Part shown: one piece after another, positions 5,208 through 5,261 of the stretch
Layout of the letters: every line of letters begins with the position of its first letter
How positions within the stretch are numbered: the stretch's first letter is position 1
Assembly (NCBI GenBank): GCA_020723045.1
Contig: DYJQ01000048.1
Span: forward strand, 1-5,261
DNA length: 5,261 nt
Direction of reading: 5' to 3'
Source: Candidatus Micrarchaeum sp.
Lineage (GTDB): Archaea > Micrarchaeota > Micrarchaeia > CAILAH01
Position numbers and translations under genes: made by a program
Notes under the pieces: model-generated
The model's database searches: none
What the model was told of the DNA's origin: nothing
What the model saw: only the letters and a program-made list of their open reading frames with translations

Positions 5208-5261
5208 TTATAATGCGATAAACTCCATTCTTTCCTCCCGGTCTTTCCCGTCCTCCATTCG
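5208..5261 (-). CDS. Possible 3' end of a minus-strand gene (partial)
   Basis: On the minus strand the last 54 bases read RMEDGKDREERMEFIAL and then TAA (5208-5210), running in from beyond the window. The charged run and the stop placed just short of the terminator of the convergent operon look like the natural end of a gene. The other two minus frames are also open through this short stretch, so the frame is not proven. No function can be given from 17 residues. Confidence 0.35.
   Translation of the reverse strand, partial: RMEDGKDREERMEFIAL

Overview
The window reads as a piece of an archaeal chromosome. The first gene is a full-length RadA recombinase. Promoters are TATA-box type, Shine-Dalgarno (SD) sites pair with the archaeal 16S 3' end, and the central protease is an ATPase-free S16 (Lon-type) peptidase of the archaeal COG1750 kind. 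The small two-repeat basic protein and the Cys-rich/Ig-like remnant bring DPANN archaea to mind (Micrarchaeota/Diapherotrites-like). That placement is a low-confidence impression and was not tested.

Layout: (1) 79-1086 (+), radA, with its own promoter and SD, followed by several T-tracts. (2) 1087-1584 has no intact gene. It holds what looks like the decayed remains of a secreted protein: a Cys-rich motif, then one and perhaps two Ig-like/beta-sandwich repeats, each in a different reading frame. The TATA box of the next gene lies at the end of this remnant. (3) 1585-2520 (+), a 311-aa soluble, basic, unrecognised protein, apparently leaderless. (4) 2548-2775 (-), a 75-aa basic protein made of two 32-residue repeats. 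It converges on the previous gene with a 27-nt gap and shares a 103-nt divergent promoter region with the next one. (5) 2879-4525 (+), an extracytoplasmic membrane-anchored S16 serine protease with an intact Ser-Lys dyad, and 14 nt after it (6) 4540-5139 (+), a 199-aa protein with a transmembrane helix at each end and a helical outer domain. A hairpin plus T7 terminator closes this pair. The last 54 bases may be the 3' end of a minus-strand gene running out of the window.

How the genes work together: the only clear functional unit is the protease plus two-TM protein pair, an apparent two-gene operon whose products would meet on the outer side of the membrane. RadA is housekeeping (homologous recombination) and shows no link to its neighbours. 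Translation starts fall into two classes: three genes use an SD followed by T-rich spacing (shared core GGTGTTTT), and two have a TATA box so close to the ATG that the mRNA should be leaderless or nearly so. I saw no tRNA, rRNA, CRISPR array, insertion sequence or phage gene.
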